A stretch of 5,476 nt of DNA from Comamonadaceae bacterium (GTDB lineage Bacteria > Pseudomonadota > Gammaproteobacteria > Burkholderiales > Burkholderiaceae_C). The stretch lies in assembly GCA_947374105.1 (NCBI GenBank), contig CANCAO010000137.1, positions 1-5,476 on the forward strand, written 5' to 3'. Below, piece by piece: positions 1 to 5,465 of this stretch; position 1 is the stretch's first letter; every line of letters starts with the position of its first letter. Under the pieces are notes generated by a model, which was given only the letters and a program-made list of their open reading frames with translations, had not been told where the DNA came from and made no database searches. Made by a program: the position numbers and the translations under genes.

Positions 1-494
1 ATGCCACCTTTGGAGGCGCTGTAGGCGGCCTGGCCAATTTGGCCGTCGTAAGCCGCAACCGAGGCGGTGCTGATGATGCAGCCACGCTCCATCGTGGGCT
101 CAGGCTCGTTTTTGCACATGGCGTCGGCGGCCAAGCGGATCATGTTGAAGCTGCCGATCAGGTTGATGGTGACGGTGCGTTTGAAGTTTTCAAAATTGTG
201 AGGCCCGTTTTTGCCCACGGTTTTTTCACCCGTGGCAATGCCAGCGCAGTTCACCAGGCCCATGAGCTTGCCCAGGGTCGTGGCCTTGGCAACCACGGCC
301 TGGCCATCGACCTCGGAGGTCACGTCGCACTTGACGAAGGCGCCGCCAATCTCTTTGGCAACGGTCTCGCCTTTATCGGCCTGCATATCAGCAATCACGA
401 CGATGCCGCCTTTGGCCGCGAGCATGCGAGCCGTGCCTTCGCCCAAGCCCGACGCGCCGCCGGTGACGATGAATACCTTGCCTGAAATGTCCAT
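1..494 (-). CDS. 3-hydroxyacyl-CoA dehydrogenase type II-like SDR, 3'-truncated by window edge
   Basis: Short-chain dehydrogenase/reductase, read on the minus strand from ATG at 494-492; 164 codons are visible and the C-terminal third (roughly 90 residues by family length of about 250-260) lies outside the window. Seen: the Rossmann glycine motif TGGASGLG (residues 11-18), an Asp at 36 ending beta-2 (IVVIAD), CDVT at 56-59, NCAG at 82-85, Asn111, and the active site Ser145, Tyr158, Lys162 in YSASK. Asp36 is known to favour NAD(H) over NADP(H). The segment ASVAAYDGQIGQAAYSASKG resembles the HSD10/3-hydroxyacyl-CoA dehydrogenase type II group, which oxidises 3-hydroxyacyl-CoA (including branched 3-hydroxy-2-methyl forms) to 3-ketoacyl-CoA in the cytoplasm. 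An AGGA Shine-Dalgarno (504-501) lies 6 nt before the ATG, which fixes the start. The exact substrate is inferred; a generic FabG-like reductase is the main alternative. It is divergent from tRNA-Val and phaR. Confidence 0.88.
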   Translation of the reverse strand, partial: MDISGKVFIVTGGASGLGEGTARMLAAKGGIVVIADMQADKGETVAKEIGGAFVKCDVTSEVDGQAVVAKATTLGKLMGLVNCAGIATGEKTVGKNGPHNFENFKRTVTINLIGSFNMIRLAADAMCKNEPEPTMERGCIISTASVAAYDGQIGQAAYSASKGG

Positions 495-542
495 GTGATT
501 TCCTGATGTTTGGGTGATTGATCTGACTGAATGACGCGTGAC

Positions 543-558
543 TGCGAGCCGTCTCGCA
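543..558. other. Inverted repeat in the leader of the dehydrogenase gene
   Basis: TGCGAG (543-548) and CTCGCA (553-558) form a perfect 6-bp dyad around a CCGT loop. It lies about 50-65 nt upstream of the minus-strand dehydrogenase start. No T-run follows on either strand, so it is not an intrinsic terminator. It could be an operator or a leader hairpin; function unknown. The rest of the 495-618 interval shows only a weak minus-strand -10-like GATAAT (580-575) without a convincing -35. Confidence 0.3.
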
Positions 559-618
559 AGTTTCAACGACTCAAATTATCACGTATTGCTTCATGGCGGG
601 AAATCCTTTAAATTTTGC

Positions 619-627
619 TGCTATACT
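619..627 (+). promoter_or_regulatory. Extended -10 promoter of tRNA-Val
   Basis: TGCTATACT contains an extended -10 element: TG at 619-620, one base, then TATACT at 622-627, one mismatch from TATAAT. No good -35 lies at 16-18 nt spacing (599-604 reads GGAAAT), which fits an extended -10 promoter. The expected start is near 633-635, giving a 5' leader of about 13 nt before the tRNA. The stretch after the -10 (GGCC at 630-633) is GC-rich, as is common in stable-RNA promoters under stringent control. The same 9-mer precedes the tRNA-Leu gene in this window. Confidence 0.65.
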
Positions 628-647
628 TTGGCCTCTCGGAGACTTGT

Positions 648-724
648 AGGCGCGTAGCTCAGCTGGTTAGAGCACCACCTTGACATGGTGGGGGTCGTTG
701 GTTCGAGTCCAATCGCGCCTACCA
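648..724 (+). tRNA. tRNA-Val (anticodon GAC)
   Basis: Complete cloverleaf, 77 nt including an encoded CCA (722-724). Acceptor stem AGGCGCG (648-654) pairs with CGCGCCT (714-720); discriminator A721. D stem GCTC/GAGC (657-660/670-673). Anticodon stem CCACC/GGTGG (675-679/687-691) with loop TTGACAT, anticodon GAC at 682-684, which reads GUC and GUU valine codons. T stem GTTGG/CCAAT (697-701/709-713) closes loop TTCGAGT with one G-U pair. All arms pair without mismatches. Confidence 0.97.
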
Positions 725-753
725 ATTTTCCGTTTTCTGCATCTCTTTTGCTA

Positions 754-773
754 GCTCAAATTTATCTTTGAGC
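754..773 (+). other. Hairpin downstream of tRNA-Val, lacking a U-tract
   Basis: GCTCAAA (754-760) and TTTGAGC (767-773) form a perfect 7-bp stem with a 6-nt loop, 30 nt after the tRNA 3' end. The bases that follow (CCTTCAGG) contain no T-run, so it is not a canonical intrinsic terminator. It could be a weak terminator, a processing signal or a transcript-end stabiliser. If it does not terminate, tRNA-Val transcripts would read into phaR. Confidence 0.35.
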
Positions 774-801
774 CCTTCAGGCAAATGATCTCTCCTACGT
801 G

Positions 802-818
802 TTGCAGTGCAATATAGT
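802..818 (+). promoter_or_regulatory. Candidate phaR promoter -10 with abutting TGCA palindrome (possible PhaR autoregulatory operator)
   Basis: TTGCA-G-TGCAA (802-812) is a perfect 11-nt palindrome around one base, followed without gap by TATAGT (813-818), a plausible -10 box. No recognisable -35 is present at 16-18 nt. PhaR proteins are known to repress their own gene and phasin genes, and reported PhaR sites contain TGC/GCA inverted elements; that this dyad is the operator is inferred. Bound protein here would cover the -10. Predicted transcription start is about 825, leaving a leader of about 49 nt. Confidence 0.45.
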
Positions 819-820
819 TG

Positions 821-844
821 TCAAGCCGATCTAGCTTGATCGGC
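821..844 (+). repeat. Two overlapping inverted repeats at the predicted 5' end of phaR mRNA
   Basis: GCCGATC (825-831) and GATCGGC (838-844) form a 7-bp stem with a 6-nt loop. Overlapping it, TCAAGC (821-826) and GCTTGA (834-839) form a 6-bp stem with a 7-nt loop. The two cannot form together. If transcription starts near 825, the first would make a 5'-terminal stem-loop that protects the mRNA. At DNA level they could be a composite operator. They lie 14 nt or more upstream of the Shine-Dalgarno and do not mask it. Confidence 0.4.
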
Positions 845-873
845 CTGATCGTTGGCAAGAGGAGAATTCAGTC

Positions 874-1407
874 ATGAAAAGTAAAAAGAGTGGTCATGTG
901 GCGCAGAGCGGGCATGTCATCAAAAAATACCCCAACCGACGGTTGTACGACACCAATGCCTCGACCTACATTACCTTGGCCGAAATCAAGCAGTTGGTAC
1001 TTAAGAATAGTCTTTTTGTGGTGCAAGACGCAAAGAGTGGTGACGATCTGACGCGCAGCATCCTGCTGCAAATCATTCTGGAAGAAGAAGACTGCGGCAC
1101 ACCCATGTTCACGACCGAGGTGCTCTCCAGCATCATCCGGTTTTATGGCAAGGCAATGCACGGTTTCATGGGCAGTTATCTGGAAAAAAACATCAATGCC
1201 ATGCAAGATGTGCAGACCAAGTTAGGTGAGCAGTCCAAACATATGACGCCTGAGCTGTGGGCGCAATTCATGGGCTTGCAATCACCCTCGATTCACGGTC
1301 TGATGAACAACAATCTGGAGCAGTCCAAAAATATGGTGCTCCAGTTTCAGGAACAGATGCAAAAGCAGACCGAGCAGATGCTCGAAACATTTGGTCTTAA
1401 ACGTTAA
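874..1407 (+). CDS. phaR: Polyhydroxyalkanoate synthesis repressor PhaR
   Basis: 177-residue cytoplasmic DNA-binding regulator of poly(3-hydroxybutyrate) metabolism. In the family, PhaR represses phasin (phaP) and its own gene and is released when it binds nascent PHA granules. Seen: the highly conserved N-terminal PHB-accumulation regulator DNA-binding domain, with IKKYPNRRLYDT at 16-27, YITLAEI at 32-38, and the VVQDAKSGDDLTRSILLQII block at 49-68. A second conserved region follows (about 79-118), then a Gln/Met-rich C-terminal segment (about 148-172) that is probably helical, possibly coiled-coil, and may serve oligomerisation or granule contact (inferred). The start is set by AGGAG at 860-864, 9 nt from the ATG. 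Length is normal for the betaproteobacterial family. No phaC, phaA or phaB is visible in this window. rimO follows after 42 nt with no terminator between, so the two probably share a transcript. Confidence 0.95.
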   Translation: MKSKKSGHVAQSGHVIKKYPNRRLYDTNASTYITLAEIKQLVLKNSLFVVQDAKSGDDLTRSILLQIILEEEDCGTPMFTTEVLSSIIRFYGKAMHGFMGSYLEKNINAMQDVQTKLGEQSKHMTPELWAQFMGLQSPSIHGLMNNNLEQSKNMVLQFQEQMQKQTEQMLETFGLKR

Positions 1408-1410
1408 CAA

Positions 1411-1423
1411 CGCAAAATTTGCG
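1411..1423. other. 13-nt perfect palindrome in the phaR-rimO gap
   Basis: CGCAAA-A-TTTGCG is a perfect dyad around a central A, just after the phaR stop. No T-run follows, so it is not an intrinsic terminator. It could be a protein-binding site or a small intercistronic hairpin (5 bp, 3-nt loop). It shares TTGC/GCAA arms with the palindrome ahead of phaR but has different spacing. Function unknown. Confidence 0.35.
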
Positions 1424-1449
1424 AAGCCCCTTCATTGAAAACTTAATCT

Positions 1450-2832
1450 ATGTCCGCCGTACCGACCACCGCCAAAATTGGATTTGTCAGCCTGGGTTGC
1501 CCCAAGGCTTTGACTGACTCTGAATTGATCCTCACGCAGTTGAACGCCGAGGGCTATGAAACGGTCAAGACTTTTGAAGGTGCGGATCTTGTTATCGTCA
1601 ACACCTGCGGCTTCATTGACGATGCGGTCAAAGAAAGCCTGGACACGATTGGCGAGGCGCTGGCTGAGAACGGTCGAGTCATCGTCACCGGCTGCCTGGG
1701 CGCCAAGACGGGCGAAGACGGTGGCAATCTGGTGCGCCAGATGCATCCCAAGGTGCTGGCTGTTACCGGGCCGCATGCCACACAGGAGGTGATGGACGCG
1801 GTGCACGCCAACCTGCCCAAGCCGCACGACCCTTTCATTGATTTGGTGCCCAATACTTTTGGCGTGGCGGGCATCAAGCTCACACCCCGTCATTACGCGT
1901 ACCTGAAGATCAGCGAAGGCTGCAATCACCGCTGCACGTTTTGCATCATCCCGTCCATGCGCGGTGACTTGGTGTCGCGACCGATTGGCGATGTGCTCAA
2001 GGAGGCGCGCGCCTTGTTTGAAGGTGGCGTTAAAGAGCTGTTGGTGATCAGCCAAGACACTTCGGCTTACGGCGTTGATGTCAAGTACCGTACAGGCTTC
2101 TTCGATGGCACGCCGGTCAAGACGCGTATGCTGGAGCTGGTGCAGACGCTGGGCGAAATGGCCGAACCCTATGGCGCGTGGGTGCGTTTGCATTATGTGT
2201 ATCCCTACCCCAGTGTGGACGAAATCATCCCGCTGATGGCCACTGGCAAGGTGTTGCCCTACCTGGACGTGCCGTTGCAGCACAGTCACCCCGACGTGCT
2301 CAAGCGCATGAAGCGCCCGGCCAGTGGTGAGCGCAATTTGGAGCGTATCCAGAACTGGCGCGAGATTTGCCCCGAAATCGTGATTCGCAGCACATTCATT
2401 GCCGGTTTTCCCGGTGAAACGGAAGAAGAATTTGCGCACCTGCTCGATTTCATGCGCGAGGCGCAGATTGACCGCGCAGGGTGCTTTGCCTACAGCCCGG
2501 TCAAAGGCGCTGCGGCCAATGACATTCCTGGCATGTTGCCTGCTGAATTACGAGAAGAACGGCGTGCCCGTTTCATGGCGGTCGCTGAAGAAGTGTCGGC
2601 CGCTAAGCTGCTGCGCCGCGTGGGCGCGACGATGCAGGTGCTGGTGGACTCGGCCCCGGGGCTGGGTCGCAAGGGGGGTGTGGGCCGCACGTATGCGGAT
2701 GCGCCGGAGATTGATGGTACGGTGAGATTACTGCCGCCCGAGAAGATCAGCAAGACGCTTAAGGTGGGTGAGTTCACCAAAGCCCGCATTGTGGGCACGC
2801 AGGGCCATGATTTGGTGGCTTTGCCGATCTGA
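1450..2832 (+). CDS. rimO: Ribosomal protein S12 methylthiotransferase RimO
   Basis: 460-residue cytoplasmic radical-SAM enzyme that adds a beta-methylthio group to the conserved aspartate of ribosomal protein S12 (Asp89 in E. coli numbering). Seen: N-terminal methylthiotransferase domain with [17 protein letters not shown] at 9-25 and the three cysteines expected to hold the auxiliary 4Fe-4S cluster, Cys17, Cys53 (NTCGF) and Cys82 (TGCLG). The radical-SAM core follows, with CNHRCTFC giving Cys158, Cys162, Cys165. A C-terminal TRAM domain (about 389-460) binds substrate. [12 protein letters not shown] is the RimO-type start, which separates it from the tRNA enzyme MiaB. Length is close to the E. 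coli enzyme (441). The ATG at 1450 matches the family start, but no Shine-Dalgarno is visible: the 20 nt upstream are A/T-rich without GGAG. Expression may depend on translation from the upstream phaR transcript. It ends just before a strong terminator. Confidence 0.97.
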   Translation: MSAVPTTAKIGFVSLGCPKALTDSELILTQLNAEGYETVKTFEGADLVIVNTCGFIDDAVKESLDTIGEALAENGRVIVTGCLGAKTGEDGGNLVRQMHPKVLAVTGPHATQEVMDAVHANLPKPHDPFIDLVPNTFGVAGIKLTPRHYAYLKISEGCNHRCTFCIIPSMRGDLVSRPIGDVLKEARALFEGGVKELLVISQDTSAYGVDVKYRTGFFDGTPVKTRMLELVQTLGEMAEPYGAWVRLHYVYPYPSVDEIIPLMATGKVLPYLDVPLQHSHPDVLKRMKRPASGERNLERIQNWREICPEIVIRSTFIAGFPGETEEEFAHLLDFMREAQIDRAGCFAYSPVKGAAANDIPGMLPAELREERRARFMAVAEEVSAAKLLRRVGATMQVLVDSAPGLGRKGGVGRTYADAPEIDGTVRLLPPEKISKTLKVGEFTKARIVGTQGHDLVALPI

Positions 2833-2844
2833 TTACCTCAAAGA

Positions 2845-2874
2845 AAAAGCCCCATGCAGATGCATGGGGCTTTT
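2845..2874. terminator. Bidirectional intrinsic terminator between rimO and tRNA-Leu
   Basis: AAAAGCCCCATGCA (2845-2858) and TGCATGGGGCTTTT (2861-2874) are exact inverse complements. With the inner A-T opened, the hairpin has a 13-bp stem and a 4-nt loop. On the plus strand the stem ends in TTTT after the GC block and stops rimO, 12 nt after its UGA. On the minus strand TTTTT follows (2848-2844), ending tRNA-Leu transcription about 6 nt past its CCA. One hairpin serves two convergent genes. Confidence 0.93.
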
Positions 2875-2879
2875 CAAAG

Positions 2880-2966
2880 TGGTGCCCAGGAGAAGACTCG
2901 AACTTCCACGTCCTTGCGAACGCCAGCACCTGAAGCTGGTGCGTCTACCAATTTCGCCACCTGGGC
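2880..2966 (-). tRNA. tRNA-Leu (anticodon CAG)
   Basis: Complete class II tRNA of 87 nt on the minus strand, with CCA encoded at its 3' end (2882-2880). Acceptor stem GCCCAGG (2966-2960) pairs with CCTGGGC (2890-2884); the discriminator is A. Anticodon stem CCAGC/GCTGG encloses loop TTCAGGT, with anticodon CAG at 2932-2930, reading the CUG leucine codon that dominates the genes here. The long variable arm (CGTTCGCAAGGACG) is typical of leucine tRNAs. T stem GGAAG/CTTCT with loop TTCGAGT contains one G-U pair. It is convergent with rimO and divergent from rnr. Confidence 0.97.
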
Positions 2967-2979
2967 CACAACGGATGCT

Positions 2980-2988
2980 AGTATAGCA
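2980..2988 (-). promoter_or_regulatory. Extended -10 promoter of tRNA-Leu
   Basis: On the minus strand TGCTATACT reads from 2988 to 2980: TG, one base, then TATACT (2985-2980). Thirteen bases separate it from the tRNA 5' end, so the primary transcript has a leader of only about 6-7 nt. The -35 window (about 3003-3008, CGAAGC on the minus strand) is poor, again consistent with an extended -10 promoter. Identical in sequence to the tRNA-Val element at 619-627. Confidence 0.65.
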
Positions 2989-2993
2989 TAAGC

Positions 2994-3035
2994 TCAGAGG
3001 GGGCTTCGATGATTTCCATTGGGCTGACCCTCTGA
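2994..3035. repeat. Inverted repeat between tRNA-Leu and rnr
   Basis: TCAGAGGG (2994-3001) and CCCTCTGA (3028-3035) are exact 8-nt inverse complements separated by 26 nt. The left arm lies in the -10/-35 spacer of the tRNA-Leu promoter. A run of six T (3045-3050) follows the right arm on the plus strand, but 9 nt away, so it is not a standard terminator. It may be an operator pair or a long-loop RNA structure upstream of rnr; function unknown. Confidence 0.35.
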
Positions 3036-3079
3036 AACACGATCTTTTTTGTTCCACACAAGTCGAGCGTCAACCCACA

Positions 3080-3085
3080 TATAGT
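3080..3085 (+). promoter_or_regulatory. Candidate -10 box of rnr
   Basis: TATAGT is the best -10-like hexamer in the rnr upstream region and is the same hexamer as the candidate phaR -10. No matching -35 is seen at 16-18 nt upstream (about 3056-3063 reads ACACAAGT). A start near 3092 would place the Shine-Dalgarno hairpin at the 5' end of the mRNA. Weak evidence. Confidence 0.3.
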
Positions 3086-3092
3086 TAAACCA

Positions 3093-3108
3093 CCTGGGCT
3101 TCCAGGAG
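3093..3108 (+). promoter_or_regulatory. rnr Shine-Dalgarno partly sequestered in a hairpin
   Basis: AGGAG (3104-3108), within AGGAGAGAGAG, is the only strong ribosome-binding site ahead of rnr. CCTGG (3093-3097) and CCAGG (3102-3106) form a 5-bp GC-rich stem with loop GCTT, so the first three bases of AGGAG are paired in the folded form. The site is 12 nt from the in-frame ATC at 3121 and 39 nt from the TTG at 3148, too far to serve the latter in linear form. Confidence 0.5.
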
Positions 3109-3147
3109 AGAGAGTTTTTTATCAAAAATACCAACCCAACCAGCGGA

Positions 3148-5424
3148 TTGCTGGACGAAATTGAAGGCGTTGTTCAAGGACACCGCGACGGCCATGGCTT
3201 CGTCACCCGTGACGATGGCGAGCCAGACATCTACCTACCGCCCAATGAGATGCGTGCCGTCTTGCACAAAGATCGCATCAAGGTGCGCATCGCACGCTCG
3301 GATCGAAAGGGCCGCCCCGAGGGGCGAGTGGTGGAAATTATCGAACGACCACCGCAACCGATCATCGGTCGCTTGCTCCATGAAAGCGGAATCTGGATCG
3401 TGGCCCCTGAGGACAAGCGCTACGGTCAAGACGTGATGATCCCCAAGAGCGCCACTGGCGACGCTAAGGCGGGCCAAGTGGTGGTGGTTGAGCTGGTTGA
3501 GCCGCCTTCGCTGTTTGGCCAGCCGGTGGGCCGTGTCAAAGAGGTGCTGGGTGAGGTGGACGACCCCGGCATGGAGATTGAAATCGCCGTGCGCAAGTAC
3601 AGCGTACCGCATGTGTTCACTGACGCCTGCATTGCTTTGGCCCGTGGCCTGCCTGACAAAGTGCGTCCCGAGGATAAACGCAACCGCGTTGACCTGACCG
3701 ATGTGCCCCTGGTGACGATTGACGGTGAAGACGCACGCGACTTTGACGACGCGGTGTACTGCGAGCCTGCCATTCAGGGCAAAGGCCGATCGACCATCAA
3801 AGGCTGGCGCTTACTGGTGGCCATTGCCGATGTGAGCCACTATGTCGAGACCGGCTCGGCCATTGACGTGGACGCGTACGAGCGCGCCACCAGCGTCTAT
3901 TTCCCGCGCCGCGTGATCCCCATGCTGCCCGAGAAGCTGTCCAACGGTCTGTGCTCTCTGAACCCCGAAGTCGAGCGCCTGTGCATGGTGTGCGATATGT
4001 TCGTGACGACTGAGGGCGAGGTTTCGGCCTACCAGTTCTACCCAGCGGTGATGTGGAGCCATGCGCGTTTTACTTACACCGAAGTAGCTGCAATCTTGAC
4101 CAACACCAAAGGACCGGAGGCCTTGAAACGCAAAGACCGCGTGGGTGATTTGCTCAACCTCTCCGAGGTGTACCGCGCTTTGCTAGTGGCCCGTGGTAAA
4201 CGCGGCGCGGTTGATTTTGAGACGACCGAGACGCAGATTGTTTGTGATGAGAGTGGGCGCATTGAAAAAATTATTCCACGCACCCGCAACGAGGCGCACC
4301 GCCTGATCGAAGAAGCCATGCTCGCGGCCAATGTGTGCAGTGCGGACTTTATCGCGCAGGGCAAACAGCCAGGTCTCTTCCGTGTGCACGAAGGCCCGAC
4401 GCCTGAGAAAAACGAGTTGTTGCGCAACTACCTCAAGGCCACTGGTGTGGGTATGACCATCAGCGACGACCCTTCCCCGGGTGAGTTCCAAGCGATTGCC
4501 TTGGCAACCAAAGATCGCCCCGACGCGCAGCAGATCCATTCGATGCTTCTGCGCTCCATGCAGCAGGCAATCTACACCCCAGCCAACAGTGGGCACTTTG
4601 GCTTGGCCTTTGATGCCTACACGCACTTCACCAGCCCGATTCGCCGCTACCCGGATCTGCTGGTGCACCGCGTCATCAAAGCCATTTTGGGCAAGACTCG
4701 TTATCAACTGCCTACCTTGCCCACCCCCGGCGAGGCGCACGCCAAGCTCTCACGCCGGATCGAAAAAAGCGATGCGGCCAAGCTCAAGGCGGGTGGCCAG
4801 AAGCCTAAAAAAGCCAGTGCCGAGCAGATGGCTTGGCAGGCTGCAGGTCTGCATTGCAGTGCCAACGAACGCCGCGCGGATGAAGCCAGCCGAGACGTCG
4901 AAGCCTGGCTCAAGTGCAAGTACATGCGCGAGCACTTGGGCGAGGAGTACAGCGGTATCGTCACTGCGGCCACCGGCTTTGGCATTTTTGTCACGCTGGA
5001 CGCCATGTATGTTGAAGGCCTGGTGCACATCACCGAGTTGGGTGGCGAGTATTTCCGCGTTGACGAGGCGCGCCAGGAGTTGCGGGGCGAACGCACCGGC
5101 ATCCGCTACGCCGTGGGCACACGGGTGCGCGTGCAGGTGAGTCGAGTCGATCTGGATGGTCGACGCATTGATTTCCGCTTGGTGAACGAGGGCGAAGAGC
5201 GCGTGGCACGGGCCATGAAGGACAAGGGCTTGCCGCCGGAGAATGAACGTCGCTTTGATGAGGGCGTTACACCCAAAGGCTCTCGTCGCCGTGCTTCTAA
5301 AAAGGCCGAAGCGGCGCAAGCCCGTGCCCATCCTTCACCGATTCAGGCTCTTAAGGCAGCTGCCAAGAAAGATGCTGGTCGACCCGAATCGGGCACGGGC
5401 AAGGGTCGCAAATCTCGACGTTAA
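3148..5424 (+). CDS. rnr: Ribonuclease R (RNB-family 3'-5' exoribonuclease)
   Basis: 758 residues counted from the TTG at 3148. RNase R degrades structured RNA processively from the 3' end and takes part in mRNA decay, rRNA quality control and tmRNA-linked turnover. Domains: cold-shock/OB domains (about 5-150, with GVVQGHRDGHGFV at 7-19); RNB catalytic domain (about 175-515) with DGEDARDFDDAV, whose Asp192, Asp198, Asp200 and Asp201 match the metal-binding aspartates Asp272, 278, 280 and 281 of the E. coli enzyme; the RNB signature HFTSPIRRYPDLLVHR at 493-508; a Lys-rich variable segment (about 520-567); HCSANERRADEA from 569; S1 domain (about 597-682); and a basic Lys/Arg tail (684-758). The winged N-terminus of the 813-residue E. 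coli protein is absent. The start is uncertain: TTG at 3148 is the first conventional codon but has no Shine-Dalgarno, while an in-frame ATC at 3121 does and would add nine residues (IKNTNPTSG). The reading frame is open back to a TAG at 3082. Confidence 0.96.
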   Translation: MLDEIEGVVQGHRDGHGFVTRDDGEPDIYLPPNEMRAVLHKDRIKVRIARSDRKGRPEGRVVEIIERPPQPIIGRLLHESGIWIVAPEDKRYGQDVMIPKSATGDAKAGQVVVVELVEPPSLFGQPVGRVKEVLGEVDDPGMEIEIAVRKYSVPHVFTDACIALARGLPDKVRPEDKRNRVDLTDVPLVTIDGEDARDFDDAVYCEPAIQGKGRSTIKGWRLLVAIADVSHYVETGSAIDVDAYERATSVYFPRRVIPMLPEKLSNGLCSLNPEVERLCMVCDMFVTTEGEVSAYQFYPAVMWSHARFTYTEVAAILTNTKGPEALKRKDRVGDLLNLSEVYRALLVARGKRGAVDFETTETQIVCDESGRIEKIIPRTRNEAHRLIEEAMLAANVCSADFIAQGKQPGLFRVHEGPTPEKNELLRNYLKATGVGMTISDDPSPGEFQAIALATKDRPDAQQIHSMLLRSMQQAIYTPANSGHFGLAFDAYTHFTSPIRRYPDLLVHRVIKAILGKTRYQLPTLPTPGEAHAKLSRRIEKSDAAKLKAGGQKPKKASAEQMAWQAAGLHCSANERRADEASRDVEAWLKCKYMREHLGEEYSGIVTAATGFGIFVTLDAMYVEGLVHITELGGEYFRVDEARQELRGERTGIRYAVGTRVRVQVSRVDLDGRRIDFRLVNEGEERVARAMKDKGLPPENERRFDEGVTPKGSRRRASKKAEAAQARAHPSPIQALKAAAKKDAGRPESGTGKGRKSRR

Positions 5425-5438
5425 TATCGACGCCAATC

Positions 5439-5465
5439 ATCGGGGCCAGTGTGCCCCGATTTTTA
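5439..5465 (+). terminator. Intrinsic terminator of rnr
   Basis: ATCGGGGC (5439-5446) and GCCCCGAT (5453-5460) form a perfect 8-bp, GC-rich stem with a 6-nt loop, running directly into TTTTT (5460-5464). It begins 14 nt after the rnr stop. This suggests that rnr is monocistronic, or last in its transcript. Confidence 0.9.

Noticed and set aside
1..494. Acetoacetyl-CoA reductase PhaB as the identity of the left-edge gene
   Set aside because: Closeness to phaR is tempting, but the Asp at the end of beta-2 indicates NAD(H), and the ASVAAYDGQIGQAAYSASK region fits HSD10-type dehydrogenases better.
39..498. Two plus-strand open frames (39-485 and 211-498)
   Set aside because: They are antisense to the minus-strand dehydrogenase, whose motifs and active site are intact. 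Their translations show no family features and they lack ribosome-binding sites.
754..773. Intrinsic terminator of tRNA-Val
   Set aside because: The hairpin is real but no T-run follows on either strand, so I list it only as a hairpin.
725..873. Riboswitch in the phaR leader
   Set aside because: The region is short, matches no riboswitch class I recognise, and its dyads are better explained as operator sites or a simple 5' stem-loop.
1432..2439. 335-codon minus-strand open frame
   Set aside because: It lies entirely opposite rimO and its 3' flank. Length alone is explained by GC-rich codon bias, and the His/Arg/Gln-rich translation resembles no family I know.
2833..3057. Small open frames across the tRNA-Leu locus on both strands
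   Set aside because: They run through the terminator hairpin and the tRNA, which fully explain that sequence.
4706..4851. Lys-rich segment of RNase R as an inserted domain or frameshift
   Set aside because: The frame is unbroken and flanking conserved blocks align as expected. This stretch is variable in length across the RNase R family.
4183..5331. Several long open frames inside rnr on both strands (4183-4740, 4481-5140, 4750-5331)
   Set aside because: The RNase R frame is continuous with all catalytic and S1 motifs present. The others are shadows rich in Arg, Ser or Ala.
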